Assembly (NCBI RefSeq): GCF_002289565.1
Contig: NZ_NTFY01000074.1
Coordinates: forward strand, 22,966 to 86,965
Reading direction: 5' to 3'
DNA: 64,000 nucleotides
Source: Rhodopirellula sp. SM50
Lineage (GTDB): Bacteria; Planctomycetota; Planctomycetia; Pirellulales; Pirellulaceae
Part shown: positions 51,888 to 60,567 of the stretch, in pieces
How positions within the stretch are numbered: the first letter of the stretch is position 1
How the letters are laid out: each line of letters starts with the position of its first letter
The notes under the pieces: generated by a model
Databases searched by the model: none
Told to the model about the DNA's origin: nothing
What the model saw: the letters and a program-made list of their open reading frames with translations, nothing else
Made by a program: the position numbers and the translations under genes

Positions 51888-51924
51888 TGTCGGGGTACAG
51901 ACAAAGCTGCCGGAGGAAAGAAGT

Positions 51925-53418
51925 ATGATCGTGCGATGCCCACATTGCCAACAGCAGAACGAAGTCAAAGACGAGGAGCGGCTCGAAGATTCTTGCTGCG
52001 AAATCTGCGGTAGCTCTCTGGATTTGCACGAGGATCTTGACGCGACTGTCTGTTCCGAAAGCGCTTCCGAACGGTTCGGCCACTTCCAGCTGCTCAGCGT
52101 ACTCGGCAACGGTGCCTTCGGAACGGTGTGGAAAGCGTTCGACGAACAACTCGATCGCACCGTCGCACTGAAACTGCCACGACAAAGAACGCTCGGCCGC
52201 GAGGAGGTCACGCGGTTTCTGCGAGAAGCGCGTTCCGCGGCGCAGTTGAAACATCCCAACATTGTTCCCGTTCACGAAGTCGGCGAATGCGAGGGCGTAC
52301 CCTACATCGTCAGCGACTACATCGATGGCATCAACCTGAAAGATTGGTTCCTTGTCAGTCGCCCCTCGCTCGATCAAATCGTCACGATTTGTGAAACGGT
52401 TGCCAGGGCGGTGCACGAGGCTCACGAACATGGAATCGTTCATCGTGATCTCAAGCCGAGCAACATCATGATCGATCTGAAAGGCATACCGCACGTGATG
52501 GATTTTGGTCTGGCGAAACGCGATTCTGCCGACGCGACGGTGACTGTTGAAGGCGCGATTCTTGGCACTCCCTCCTACATGCCTCCCGAACAAGCTCAAG
52601 GAAAAGCTCACACGGCGGATGCCCGAGCCGACGTCTACTCCTTGGGAGTCTGCTTGTTTCAGATGCTTACGGGCGAGCTCCCGTTTCGGGGAACGCGTGC
52701 CACGGTGCTGTACCAGATCATCACGCAGACACCTCCGAGTCCCCGGAGCATGAACGCAAGTCTGCCGTCGGACGTCGAAACCATTTGTCTGCGGTGTCTG
52801 GAGAAGGAGCCCGAGCGGCGCTATCGGTCCTGCCTGGAATTGGCCGAGGAGCTGAAACGATTCCGGTCGGGGTTTCCGATCGCCGCCCAGCCTGTCGGAA
52901 CCCTCGGTCGCGTCTGGCGCTGGTATTGCAGAAACCCAAAAGCTGCCATTCTCACGGCGGGTGGCTGCATGCTCTGCATCATGATCGTGTTGGTCATCTG
53001 GGGCGCCGTCGGGGTCTTGTTTCTCGCCTCCGGACTTCACCCGGTCGAACGGCCCTGGCGGGCTGTCGCAGAATTAATGATGTTTACTCTTTTGCTTTAC
53101 GTGCCGGGGATCTTGGGCTCGGTCAAGGTTTTGAACGGACACTTCAATGCGATCTGGGTCAACGTGCTCGTGCTGTTGATTTCGGGCGTGGTCGTATCGG
53201 CCATCTTCACCGGCGTTAGTCCAGAATTGGAAGTGCTGCAAGCCGCGAACGACAGCCTTTACACCCGGTATCAACTCGCTTCACTATTGGGAACGATTGT
53301 CTTGCTCGGTTTAGTGCTGCACGTCGTTGCCCTGTTCAGTCTACGGCGACTCGATTCGCTCCCCGCCGCCGACCAGGCCGATTCTTGCTCGTTCGATTTC
53401 GACCAGACGGCGTGCTGA
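51925..53418 (+). CDS. Ser/Thr protein kinase with N-terminal zinc ribbon and four C-terminal TM segments
   Basis: 497 aa from ATG 51925, with GGAGGA 7-8 bp upstream. Zinc ribbon at 5-28 (CPHC...CEIC: C5, C8, C25, C28). Kinase domain ~54-315 with all key motifs: LGNGAFGTVW (60-69), K83 in VALK, HRDLKPSN (173-180), DFG (193-195), PPE (220-222). Four membrane spans follow at ~341-366, 383-400, 411-430 and 453-472, so the kinase domain is cytoplasmic. The C-terminal membrane domain has no recognised sensor fold. The catalytic residues are intact, so it should be active. It has no linked phosphatase or sigma gene. Confidence 0.95.
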   Translation: MIVRCPHCQQQNEVKDEERLEDSCCEICGSSLDLHEDLDATVCSESASERFGHFQLLSVLGNGAFGTVWKAFDEQLDRTVALKLPRQRTLGREEVTRFLREARSAAQLKHPNIVPVHEVGECEGVPYIVSDYIDGINLKDWFLVSRPSLDQIVTICETVARAVHEAHEHGIVHRDLKPSNIMIDLKGIPHVMDFGLAKRDSADATVTVEGAILGTPSYMPPEQAQGKAHTADARADVYSLGVCLFQMLTGELPFRGTRATVLYQIITQTPPSPRSMNASLPSDVETICLRCLEKEPERRYRSCLELAEELKRFRSGFPIAAQPVGTLGRVWRWYCRNPKAAILTAGGCMLCIMIVLVIWGAVGVLFLASGLHPVERPWRAVAELMMFTLLLYVPGILGSVKVLNGHFNAIWVNVLVLLISGVVVSAIFTGVSPELEVLQAANDSLYTRYQLASLLGTIVLLGLVLHVVALFSLRRLDSLPAADQADSCSFDFDQTAC

Positions 53419-53626
53419 AACGCTGTAACCGTAGCCCAGTGTCCATTCGGCAGATCTGATCGACTGATTAAGGAGACGACGGCGGGCTCAGCGGAATCGT
53501 CGCGTCAGCCGTGAATCGTTGCAGCGTTTCCCGGTCACGCTTGACGGTTGAAGCTGAAAGGATTTCAGCAACTAGCGCGGGAGGACTTTCAATGTGTTTT
53601 TCCGAACGCTCACGTGCGAGCCGGTG

Positions 53627-54181
53627 TCACACGCTTTGCTCAGCCGCCGCAATCAAGCCGCGAGCGTTGGTCAGGTGTTGATGGGCACGGCGGATGCTCT
53701 TGTCGACTTCGTCGACGTATCCGTCGGCCGCCGCCGACCAGGATCGATTGACGTAGCGTTCGGCTGATGCGAATTCGGTCATCACGTCGGCATAGACGGA
53801 GATTCCGAATCGTTTGACCAGTGCCTGACGCGAATCGGCGAATTCCGAGAGCGGCTCGGCGCAGCGGTCGTCGATGAACTGGAGTGTGTCGGCGGGCGGG
53901 TGTTGGGAGTTTTGGCAAAGCGTTTCGACAGCGATCGAGAGTTCGGCCAGACTGCTCGTGATGACCGAATACTCGGCATCCGTCTTGTCATGATCGTGAT
54001 GGTCTTCGCGTTTGGCACGACGCAACAACACAATTCCAACGACCCCAACTCCCATCGACGCCGCGTACCAAAGCCAGGGGACCGTTGCCCACTTGTCGTC
54101 TTGCAGTTCCAGCTGCGACACCGAAGCGAACGCACCGCCCAGAAAGCCGAACCACATCAGTATTTGACCGAGTGCACGCAT
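53627..54181 (-). CDS. Small membrane protein with helical soluble domain, partner of OPT transporter gene
   Basis: 184 aa from ATG 54181, 5 bp after the stop of the OPT transporter gene. Two membrane spans near 5-22 and 34-52 (ILMWFGFLGGAFASV; VPWLWYAASMGVGVVGIVLL), followed by a basic/acidic histidine-rich turn (KREDHHDHDKTD) and a helical soluble domain of ~125 residues (ITSSLAELSIAVETLCQNSQ, LIAAAEQSV). No family recognised. The spacing suggests co-expression with the transporter and perhaps a regulatory or accessory role; inference only. Confidence 0.8.
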   Translation of the reverse strand: MRALGQILMWFGFLGGAFASVSQLELQDDKWATVPWLWYAASMGVGVVGIVLLRRAKREDHHDHDKTDAEYSVITSSLAELSIAVETLCQNSQHPPADTLQFIDDRCAEPLSEFADSRQALVKRFGISVYADVMTEFASAERYVNRSWSAAADGYVDEVDKSIRRAHQHLTNARGLIAAAEQSV

Positions 54182-54186
54182 CGCAA

Positions 54187-56034
54187 TCACATCCACCTGG
54201 AAAGTTGTTGGCAACCGAGCATCGCCGTTTCCGCGACTTCGGGTGCGGCGAAAAAGACCTGGTAGAGCGCATTGCCGACCCCCACCAAGGCTTCGCCGAC
54301 GATCAGTCCGGCTGCGATCGGAATGCCGACCTCGTGACCGAATTTGGTGCCGAGCGATTTGTCGGAGACGATTCGCAGCACGTTGCCGATGGTGTAGGTC
54401 AAAGCGATCTGGAACGGCATGTAGAACCCCAGCGCGATCAACACGCCGATGCCGCCCAGTCCGCTCATCGCGAGCAGCAACCCCAGCCCCGCACCGGCGG
54501 TGTAGCGATAAGCAGGAACATTGTCGTTCAAGATGCCTTCGGTCACCGACGCCAATGCTTGGGCCTGCGGCGCCGGCAACTTGTCCGACCCGATTTGGTA
54601 CTGGTTGTTCAACAGGAACATCAACGAGATCACGATCACCGGCCCCAACCAGGCACCGACGAACTGTGCATACTGTTGACGTCTGGGAATGGCTCCGACG
54701 AGATAGCCGCTCTTCAAGTCCAACATCATGTCGCTGGCCTGGGAGATTGCCAGGCAGATCGCCGCTCCCACGACCATCGAACTGGTGATCGTCGCGGCGG
54801 AATCGAGTCCTCCCTTGGCGACCAAAATCAAAATGGTCACCGCGATCAATGTCATCCCCGACAGCGGCGACCAATTCGTCCGCCCGATGCACTCGGCGAC
54901 GACGACACCGGCCACCCAAACCCAAAGGGTCCCCAAGACCGCCATCGCAACGGCCCGGCCCAATGTCATCTCCGGCACCGACTCGAAGGCGATGAACACC
55001 ATCACCAGCAGCCCGATTCCGATGGCCGAGTACAAGAACCGGATCGGCATCTCATCATTGTAGGCATTGACTCCCGCGTCCATTTGCTGGCCGGCCGCAT
55101 GCATCGATTTGAACGCGCTGGCGATCAACGGAAACGCCGCGATGATCCCGCCGACGGCGGCACCGACCAGCATGCCGATCCCGAGCGGCTTGTAGAGCAC
55201 ACCGCGCATTTCGTTCGGCGAGGACACCATCGCCGCAACGCCTTCGCTGCCGAACTGGCTCAACAGGGGTGAAAGCAAAAAGTAGCAGACAAACCCACCG
55301 CAGCCGAACCAGAAGCCGCCTTTGCCGGAAAGATAACCCACGCCGATCGTCATCACGGACAAGTACAAACTGATGTTCAGCATCGCGGGCAATCCGAACT
55401 GACTGCCGGCATGCCAGTCGTGGTCTTCGCCCATGAAGGCCAGGACCAACAGATGGGCGACGCCGGACAACAGGGCACCGCCGAGTAACAAGATGGCTTT
55501 GCGAACTCCCGCGCCCGGCGATTTCAAAATCGTTGCCACGGCGATGCCGCCCGGATACGCCAGCCGATCAAAATCGATCATCTGCTTGCGGAGCGGGATC
55601 ACAAACGCCAAACCGAGCACGCAGCCGGTGACGCAGGCCAAGATCATCAGCGGCGTGTTAAAATTCGCAACCGACTCAAAGCCCGGAGTGCGGCTGAGAA
55701 TGAACAGCGCCGGGACGGAAAACATGATGCCGGAGGAGGCACCGTTGACCGCCGACGCGATGGTTTGGTTGATGTTGTTTTCGACGATGCTGGTGCGACG
55801 CATCACGCCGCGCAAGACCCCCCAGCCGAGAATCGCGGCCAACTCGGACCCTTCGATCGCAAACCCCAGGATCAGTGCGGCGTAGCCGATCGAGACGGCG
55901 ATCAGCGCGCCGATCGCCCAGCCGACCAGAACCGCGGTCCAAGTGAACTCGGGATATGGCCCGTGACGCACCGGGATCGACCCCTCCGCACTGGGAATCG
56001 ACTGCGGGTCGTGTTGAGAATCAGAGTCCGACAT
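54187..56034 (-). CDS. OPT-family oligopeptide transporter
   Basis: 615 aa from ATG 56034 (ATG 56061 would add nine residues; AGGAG lies 13 bp before 56034). About fourteen or more hydrophobic segments cover the whole length, with the glycine-rich family segments VGWAIGALIAVSIGY near the start, NNINQTIASAVNGASSGIMF, DFDRLAYPGGIAVATIL and a C-terminal GVLIALGFYMPFQIALTYTI. OPT transporters take up small peptides or metal chelates with protons. The substrate cannot be deduced. It is followed at 5 bp by a small membrane protein gene and preceded by a divergent cupin gene. Confidence 0.94.
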   Translation of the reverse strand: MSDSDSQHDPQSIPSAEGSIPVRHGPYPEFTWTAVLVGWAIGALIAVSIGYAALILGFAIEGSELAAILGWGVLRGVMRRTSIVENNINQTIASAVNGASSGIMFSVPALFILSRTPGFESVANFNTPLMILACVTGCVLGLAFVIPLRKQMIDFDRLAYPGGIAVATILKSPGAGVRKAILLLGGALLSGVAHLLVLAFMGEDHDWHAGSQFGLPAMLNISLYLSVMTIGVGYLSGKGGFWFGCGGFVCYFLLSPLLSQFGSEGVAAMVSSPNEMRGVLYKPLGIGMLVGAAVGGIIAAFPLIASAFKSMHAAGQQMDAGVNAYNDEMPIRFLYSAIGIGLLVMVFIAFESVPEMTLGRAVAMAVLGTLWVWVAGVVVAECIGRTNWSPLSGMTLIAVTILILVAKGGLDSAATITSSMVVGAAICLAISQASDMMLDLKSGYLVGAIPRRQQYAQFVGAWLGPVIVISLMFLLNNQYQIGSDKLPAPQAQALASVTEGILNDNVPAYRYTAGAGLGLLLAMSGLGGIGVLIALGFYMPFQIALTYTIGNVLRIVSDKSLGTKFGHEVGIPIAAGLIVGEALVGVGNALYQVFFAAPEVAETAMLGCQQLSRWM

Positions 56035-56246
56035 CGGCCAGCACAACTCCTGGGGCGGCATGAATTGGCATCAGCCTATTGCAAACTGATTGGTGTCGCA
56101 AGTTATGTCCGTCATCAACCCGTGCAGGCGTGATTCATTGATGACGACACCAGCCAGATTGCATGGCGCACCAAGGCAGCTTTGCGGTAGACTTGCAACA
56201 CAACGATTCCCGTCACACTAAGACTCTTGCGACAATCATCTCTCCC

Positions 56247-56570
56247 ATGAGCTACAACTTCACGCACCTGACCGATCTGGCCCAAGAGGTCGAACCACCT
56301 GAAGATGGCATTCTGACTCGCACGCTGCACAACGATGGCGACGTGAAAGCCGTGATCTTTGGGTTTGGCAAGGACCAGGAACTGTCCGAACACACCGCAT
56401 CGATGCCGGCGATTTTACATTTCATCCAAGGCGAAGCCACGCTGACGCTCGGTGAGGAAACGGTCCAGGCGCAACCGGGAGGTTGGATTCACATGGCCCC
56501 CGGTTTGAAACACAGCGTCCAGGCCAAAACGCCGGTGATCATGTTGCTGCTGTTGCTGAAGAAAAAATAG
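56247..56570 (+). CDS. Small cupin-fold protein
   Basis: 107 aa from ATG 56247; the earlier start at 56163 adds 28 unlikely residues. A single conserved beta-barrel domain: FGFGKDQELSEHTASMPAIL contains a cupin-1-like histidine, GEATLTLGEETVQAQPGGWI the turn, and HMAPGLKHSVQAKTPVIMLL the second histidine pair. Such small cupins bind a metal and occur as regulators or as enzymes with unknown substrate. The DUF2256 gene starts 32 bp downstream and is probably co-transcribed. Confidence 0.88.
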   Translation: MSYNFTHLTDLAQEVEPPEDGILTRTLHNDGDVKAVIFGFGKDQELSEHTASMPAILHFIQGEATLTLGEETVQAQPGGWIHMAPGLKHSVQAKTPVIMLLLLLKKK

Positions 56571-56602
56571 GCGGGAAGATCACCTCACACACAACAGCCT
56601 CA

Positions 56603-56740
56603 ATGTCTCACAAGAAACCGAACCTGCCCGAGAAGACCTGCGCGTGCTGCGGAAGAGCCTTCACCTGGCGGAAGAAGTGGTCCAAGTGCTGGGACCAAGT
56701 GAAGTACTGCAGCGAGAAGTGCCGCCGCAACAAACAGTAG
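56603..56740 (+). CDS. DUF2256 zinc-binding small protein
   Basis: 45 aa from ATG 56603. Two cysteine pairs (CACC and CSEKC) around a basic aromatic stretch (FTWRKKWSKCWDQVKYCSEK) are the DUF2256 signature, a very small zinc-ribbon-like family. Its role is not known; members are often found beside light-response or photolyase-like genes in other genomes, but no such gene is present here. Confidence 0.9.
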   Translation: MSHKKPNLPEKTCACCGRAFTWRKKWSKCWDQVKYCSEKCRRNKQ

Positions 56741-56808
56741 CAGCGGCATTCGGTCTATCCAGCTCATTTTGCTCTCGTAGGTCATTGAATCGCCACCCCA
56801 CCCTGTAA

Positions 56809-56934
56809 CGCTGTGAAGCATTTTCCCCCTGTTTTTCGTTAGGTTTTAGCGGCAGGGTGCGAGCCCTCCGGTTCCTCATCTTTGCCGAAACACCGGAGGG
56901 CTCGCGCCCTACCGCTAAAAAATGCTTCACAGCG
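56809..56934. repeat. Long nested palindromic repeat
   Basis: Outer arms of 16 bp match perfectly (56809-56824 and 56919-56934). Inside, ttttagcggcagggtgcgag (56844-56863) pairs with ctcgcgccctaccgctaaaa (56901-56920), and gccctccgg with ccggagggc. The central unpaired part is ~15 bp. It lies between the DUF2256 gene and the beta-helix gene in a 344-bp gap and could form an extended hairpin. An arm copy is at 51864-51887. Confidence 0.8.
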
Positions 56935-57084
56935 TAGCCCACCCTCGTGGGACGGTGGGGGTAGAAAGTGACAGGATTTTACTGTCCGGCCATTTGAAGC
57001 TGGCACGATCCGTTGCCGGTGGAATTCGGTACAAATTGGCCGACGGTCTGCAATGTCTATCTGCAAGGACTCTACAATATCACC

Positions 57085-58632
57085 ATGCGTCACGTGACAC
57101 TTCTCCTGCTCGCAGCCGCGGCGGCTCAGACCACCATCGCTGCCACGATTCAAGTTCCACTGCATCACGGCACCATCCAAGCCGCCATTGATGCAGCGGA
57201 GCCGGGCGACACCATCCGTGTCGCTCCCGGCACCTATCGGGAACAGATTCGTTTGAAGCCGGGCATCACGATTCGCAGCGATGGAGACAATCGTGAAGGC
57301 ACCGATGGCCTAAAGCGAACCGAGGCGACGATCATCGATGGTGGCAGCGAATCTGGCGATCAACCCGGCGTGATGATGGCGGAAGCCAGCACCCTGGACG
57401 GTTTCACGGTCACCCATGTCGGCGTCTACGACGAGGCGTTATGGAAACAACACTTCGACTCCAAAGGCGATGAACTGGGCGATGCAGAAGGATCCGTTCA
57501 AGCGGAAGGGACTCGCCCAGCAATCAGCATTCAAGGCGTGAGCTGCACCGTCACCCACTGCATCGTTCACCATAACGGCGATGTCGGCATCGGTGTTCTT
57601 GGCAGGGGCGGAACCACCACCGCACCCCACATCACAGACAACTTCGTGTTTCGCAACATGGGTGGCGGAATTGGTGTCGCAGACGGTGCCGAACCGATCA
57701 TCCGCAACAACACCTGCAAAGAAAACCTGCGCGCCGGAATCGGCTGCCGCAACGCAAATCCGATCATCTTCAACAACCTGTCGTTTCAAAATATCCGAGC
57801 GGGCATCGGTTGCCGGGAAGGATCGAAACCCTTGATACGAGGAAACAAGTGCTTCCTAAACCGACGTGCCGGAATCGGCATTCGCATGAGAGACACGGCA
57901 CCGGTCGTGGAAAACAATGAGTGCTATGAAAACGAGATGGCCGGAATCGGATGCCGAGACGGTGCAAGCCCGATTCTACGATACAACATCTGCTCAAAGA
58001 ACAAAATGGCCGGAATCGGCTGTCGAGACGGTGCCGCGCCGCTGATCGTTGGCAATGAGTGTCGACAGAACGAATTGGCTGGAATTGGAGTGCAGCATCA
58101 GGCGAGTGCGATTCTGCGCGAGAACACATGCGTCGACAATAAGCTGGTGGCCGTCGGTGTGACTGCGGAATCCTCGGCCGTGATCACGGGAAATGATTTT
58201 TCACGCGTCGGCGGTCTGCCTCCGATCATTGCGGTGAAAGAGGATTCGACGGCCACGATTGGTCACAATCGCATCACCGGCGGTGGCGTGGCGGCGATCT
58301 TGGTCCAGGGCCGAGCCACAATCACCGGCAACACGTTCACCGGAATCGGAGCAGCACAAGGAAACGCCGTCTGGGTCTGGGCAAATTCGACGGCAGCGAT
58401 TTCGGACAATTCCTTTAACGGATACCGGACTGCGGTGAACGCCACGAAAGCCACCGTGACAATCACCGGTAACCACGTCAGCCAGTTTCAAGGGGCGGCG
58501 TTTGTCGTCAAAGAGAGCCCGGCGTCGGCTCATGTTTACGGAAACACAGTGCTCTCGGACGATCCCGACGCAAACTTGATTGATTTACAAGGCGCCTCCG
58601 GAACCGTTGAACAGAACGTTTTGAAGAAATAA
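57085..58632 (+). CDS. Secreted right-handed parallel beta-helix protein (pectin-lyase-like fold)
   Basis: 515 aa from ATG 57085, which opens a signal peptide (VTLLLLAAAAAQTTIA); the longer frame lacks one. The first part reads TIQAAIDAAEPGDTIRVAPG, the usual start of DUF1565/NosD-type beta-helices. From ~205 to ~360 the rungs are nearly regular 23-24-residue repeats: AGIGCRNANPIIFNN, AGIGCREGSKPLIRG, AGIGIRMRDTAPVVEN, AGIGCRDGASPILRY, AGIGCRDGAAPLIVG, AGIGVQHQASAILRE. The cysteines at the same rung position would stack on the helix. No catalytic lyase or hydrolase residues identified; the protein may bind or modify a polysaccharide. Confidence 0.9.
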   Translation: MRHVTLLLLAAAAAQTTIAATIQVPLHHGTIQAAIDAAEPGDTIRVAPGTYREQIRLKPGITIRSDGDNREGTDGLKRTEATIIDGGSESGDQPGVMMAEASTLDGFTVTHVGVYDEALWKQHFDSKGDELGDAEGSVQAEGTRPAISIQGVSCTVTHCIVHHNGDVGIGVLGRGGTTTAPHITDNFVFRNMGGGIGVADGAEPIIRNNTCKENLRAGIGCRNANPIIFNNLSFQNIRAGIGCREGSKPLIRGNKCFLNRRAGIGIRMRDTAPVVENNECYENEMAGIGCRDGASPILRYNICSKNKMAGIGCRDGAAPLIVGNECRQNELAGIGVQHQASAILRENTCVDNKLVAVGVTAESSAVITGNDFSRVGGLPPIIAVKEDSTATIGHNRITGGGVAAILVQGRATITGNTFTGIGAAQGNAVWVWANSTAAISDNSFNGYRTAVNATKATVTITGNHVSQFQGAAFVVKESPASAHVYGNTVLSDDPDANLIDLQGASGTVEQNVLKK

Positions 58633-58780
58633 GTGCGGCGAGACGAGCAAGACGAAACGAATGAAAACGTCGTTTGGCCCGTCATCGGCGCACACCGCTC
58701 GCCTTTGGGTTTGCGATTCATGTCGTCGTGTTTCAGCAGGCATTCGAGCCGACCGACAACGCGAAGGCTTTCCGGTTCGG

Positions 58781-59359
58781 CTACCTGAGTGTTCTGGTAT
58801 TGGAGAACGTAAGCGTGTGGATCGGCACGATCTTGGTGATGTGGGGCACGCCGAATTCGTTGGACCAGTATTCGAATTCATCAGCAAAGTCTTCCGCTTG
58901 CGCACGTTTGCTGAATGTCGCCTCGTAGCTCCACTGCGGCTGGACGGCCTGTTCGATGATTTCATAGTCGGTGATTTTGCCATCGTCGATCTGGTTTTCA
59001 GCCGCGTTGCGGGCGCTCCACCAACTCGTGAACTTCCAAACGCCCCTGTCGGACCATGAACCGTGGTCCACGCTGCCGGTCCACTGAAAGCGGTGAATGA
59101 AGTCCCAGGTGCCGGTGTCGGCGTCGCGGCCGACGATGACAAATTCGGTCTGCCCGGTGACATCCGGAGCCGAGTAGACTTCGTAGTCGTACATCATGTC
59201 CAGGAAGGCGGTCCTGGAGATCGTGGGCTCGGCGGCGATCACGTCTGGCTTGACAGTGGTGATCGGCTGGGTGGAGTCGCCCCGCGGGGCTTCGGCGTGA
59301 GCCATCGAGCCAAGGCAGGTCAGGATCACAGCAAACGACATGGAGAGAAAGGGTTTCAT
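58781..59359 (-). CDS. Small secreted protein of unknown function
   Basis: 192 aa from ATG 59359, chosen for its signal peptide (MKPFLSMSFAVILTCLGSMA HAEA region). The mature part has a pattern rich in W and Y (TGTWDFIHRFQWTG, GSWSDRGVWKFTSWWSARN, PQWSYEATFSKRAQAEDFAD, EYWSNEFGVPHITKI). No known domain. Convergent with the beta-helix gene; it shares the divergent region at 59360-59725 with the next gene. Confidence 0.75.
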   Translation of the reverse strand: MKPFLSMSFAVILTCLGSMAHAEAPRGDSTQPITTVKPDVIAAEPTISRTAFLDMMYDYEVYSAPDVTGQTEFVIVGRDADTGTWDFIHRFQWTGSVDHGSWSDRGVWKFTSWWSARNAAENQIDDGKITDYEIIEQAVQPQWSYEATFSKRAQAEDFADEFEYWSNEFGVPHITKIVPIHTLTFSNTRTLR

Positions 59360-59481
59360 GGTCACCGCTCGTGGTTCGGGTTTTGGAAAGACGGACGCCC
59401 TGTCCTGAACTCCAAGCGAAACAGCGACGGCGCTGTTACAGAAACCCGCGTTGCTCCCAGACGATATCCGGCTGACTACGG

Positions 59482-59528
59482 GTGTAGTCAATGAGGTGTC
59501 ATGCGGTCGATGGCGAAGTGTAGTCAAT
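59482..59528. promoter_or_regulatory. 11-bp direct repeat in a divergent region, possible regulator site
   Basis: gtgtagtcaat occurs at 59482-59492 and again at 59518-59528, 36 bp apart (about 3.4 helical turns), each followed within ~10 bp by a tcatcg- or tcatgcg-like segment. It lies between two genes for secreted proteins transcribed away from each other. A role is inference. Confidence 0.4.
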
Positions 59529-59673
59529 ATGACTTCATCGCGATTGGCCTGCTGTCTTTGTTGATGGATCGGTTTTTTTTGAAACACCGTGAAACACGGG
59601 GTGAAACGTTGGTTTTGCCTGCATTTGTGGGCTTTCGATCGGCTCCCGGCACGCCGGCTGCGGTTGTCTATTC

Positions 59674-59696
59674 CCAGCGGAAACTGGTTCCGCTGG
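59674..59696. promoter_or_regulatory. Perfect 9-bp inverted repeat 30 bp upstream of a start codon
   Basis: ccagcggaa (59674-59682) and ttccgctgg (59688-59696) around a 5-bp loop. Being in the 5' leader of the 202-aa gene it may be an operator or an RNA hairpin affecting translation. Confidence 0.45.
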
Positions 59697-59725
59697 TTTG
59701 GACACTTTTCACGGAGCCCCCTTCA

Positions 59726-60334
59726 ATGACCCTTCTCTCAAAAACGTTTGCCACTTTCGGATTGCTCGCCGCGTTCGTTTCCCCGTCCGCGTTCGCCGAC
59801 ACCTACCGGCACATCGACGACTTGGCGAGTGACATCGAACGAAAGTCGCGTCAGATCGAGAAGGAAGTGCGGCACTATCGCCATACGCCGGAGTACCGGC
59901 ATCTGGTCGAGGACGCGCGTGACATGCGTCGCTTGGCCGATCATATGCACGACGTGGCCCATGACCATGGAAGTCTGGCGCACCTGGAATCAGACTTGCG
60001 GGAGCTGGATGCCAAGTTCCATCACTTGGAATCGGTGTTTGACCGTGTCGAGCGTCGGGCCTATCACGGTCATGGCCACATTCATGGCGAAACCTCGCAT
60101 GTGAAGCGATTGCTTCATGCGATCGAGGACGACATCCATCACCTGCAAGACGATCTTCGTTCGCTGCGAACGCCTGATTGTCCTTACTCCCGCGAGCAGG
60201 TTTCGCGTCCGCCCGTTTTCTCCCCCCCACCGGCCAGGCACTGGGACGACCATCGCTCGCGCTCGAGCGGCTACGGTTACGGTCGCGGCATCACGATCGG
60301 CGGCGGAAGCTCGCGCTTCACGATTCGCTGGTAG
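59726..60334 (+). CDS. Secreted histidine-rich coiled-coil protein
   Basis: 202 aa from ATG 59726 (ACGGAG 9 bp upstream). Signal peptide (TLLSKTFATFGLLAAFVSPSAFA), then ~25-150 a continuous charged helical region (IDDLASDIERKSRQIEKEVR, LAHLESDLRELDAKFHHLES) with many histidines (HGHGHIHGE), and a low-complexity tail rich in P, S, R and G. No known family. The histidines could bind metal; inference. Followed by a terminator at 60365-60396. Confidence 0.78.
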   Translation: MTLLSKTFATFGLLAAFVSPSAFADTYRHIDDLASDIERKSRQIEKEVRHYRHTPEYRHLVEDARDMRRLADHMHDVAHDHGSLAHLESDLRELDAKFHHLESVFDRVERRAYHGHGHIHGETSHVKRLLHAIEDDIHHLQDDLRSLRTPDCPYSREQVSRPPVFSPPPARHWDDHRSRSSGYGYGRGITIGGGSSRFTIRW

Positions 60335-60364
60335 TCGCAGTTTATCGCAGGATTGACCCACGAG

Positions 60365-60396
60365 GGGCGGAAACGGCTGACCGGCCTTTTCCGCCC
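60365..60396 (+). terminator. Rho-independent terminator-like hairpin
   Basis: gggcggaaa (60365-60373) pairs with tttccgccc (60388-60396) across a 14-bp loop, followed by a T-rich tgtttcgttttctt. It lies 31 bp after the stop of the histidine-rich protein gene. Confidence 0.65.
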
Positions 60397-60567
60397 TGTT
60401 TCGTTTTCTTCGCGGCGGACGCTTCCGTTAGGGACCGATTTTCGTCACGATAGATCGCCACTGTATCGAACACCACTGGAACGATACCACCGCGGCGCCC
60501 CTCGCGGCGTCGTCCCCCCTACACGGCGAAACGGTCTGCCACCGGCACGATCGCACTCGAAGTCTGC

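Noticed and set aside
51853..53040. 395-codon frame on the minus strand across the kinase gene
   Set aside because: The plus-strand kinase motifs are complete; the antisense translation has no motif.
53627..54925. 432-codon frame continuing upstream of the 184-aa gene
   Set aside because: The upstream 248 codons overlap the OPT gene in another frame and look like shadow coding; ATG 54181 directly follows the OPT stop.
54085..55272. 395-codon open frame on the plus strand opposite the OPT transporter gene
   Set aside because: The minus-strand OPT protein has full family character over the same DNA; the plus frame gives low-complexity H/R/D-rich sequence.
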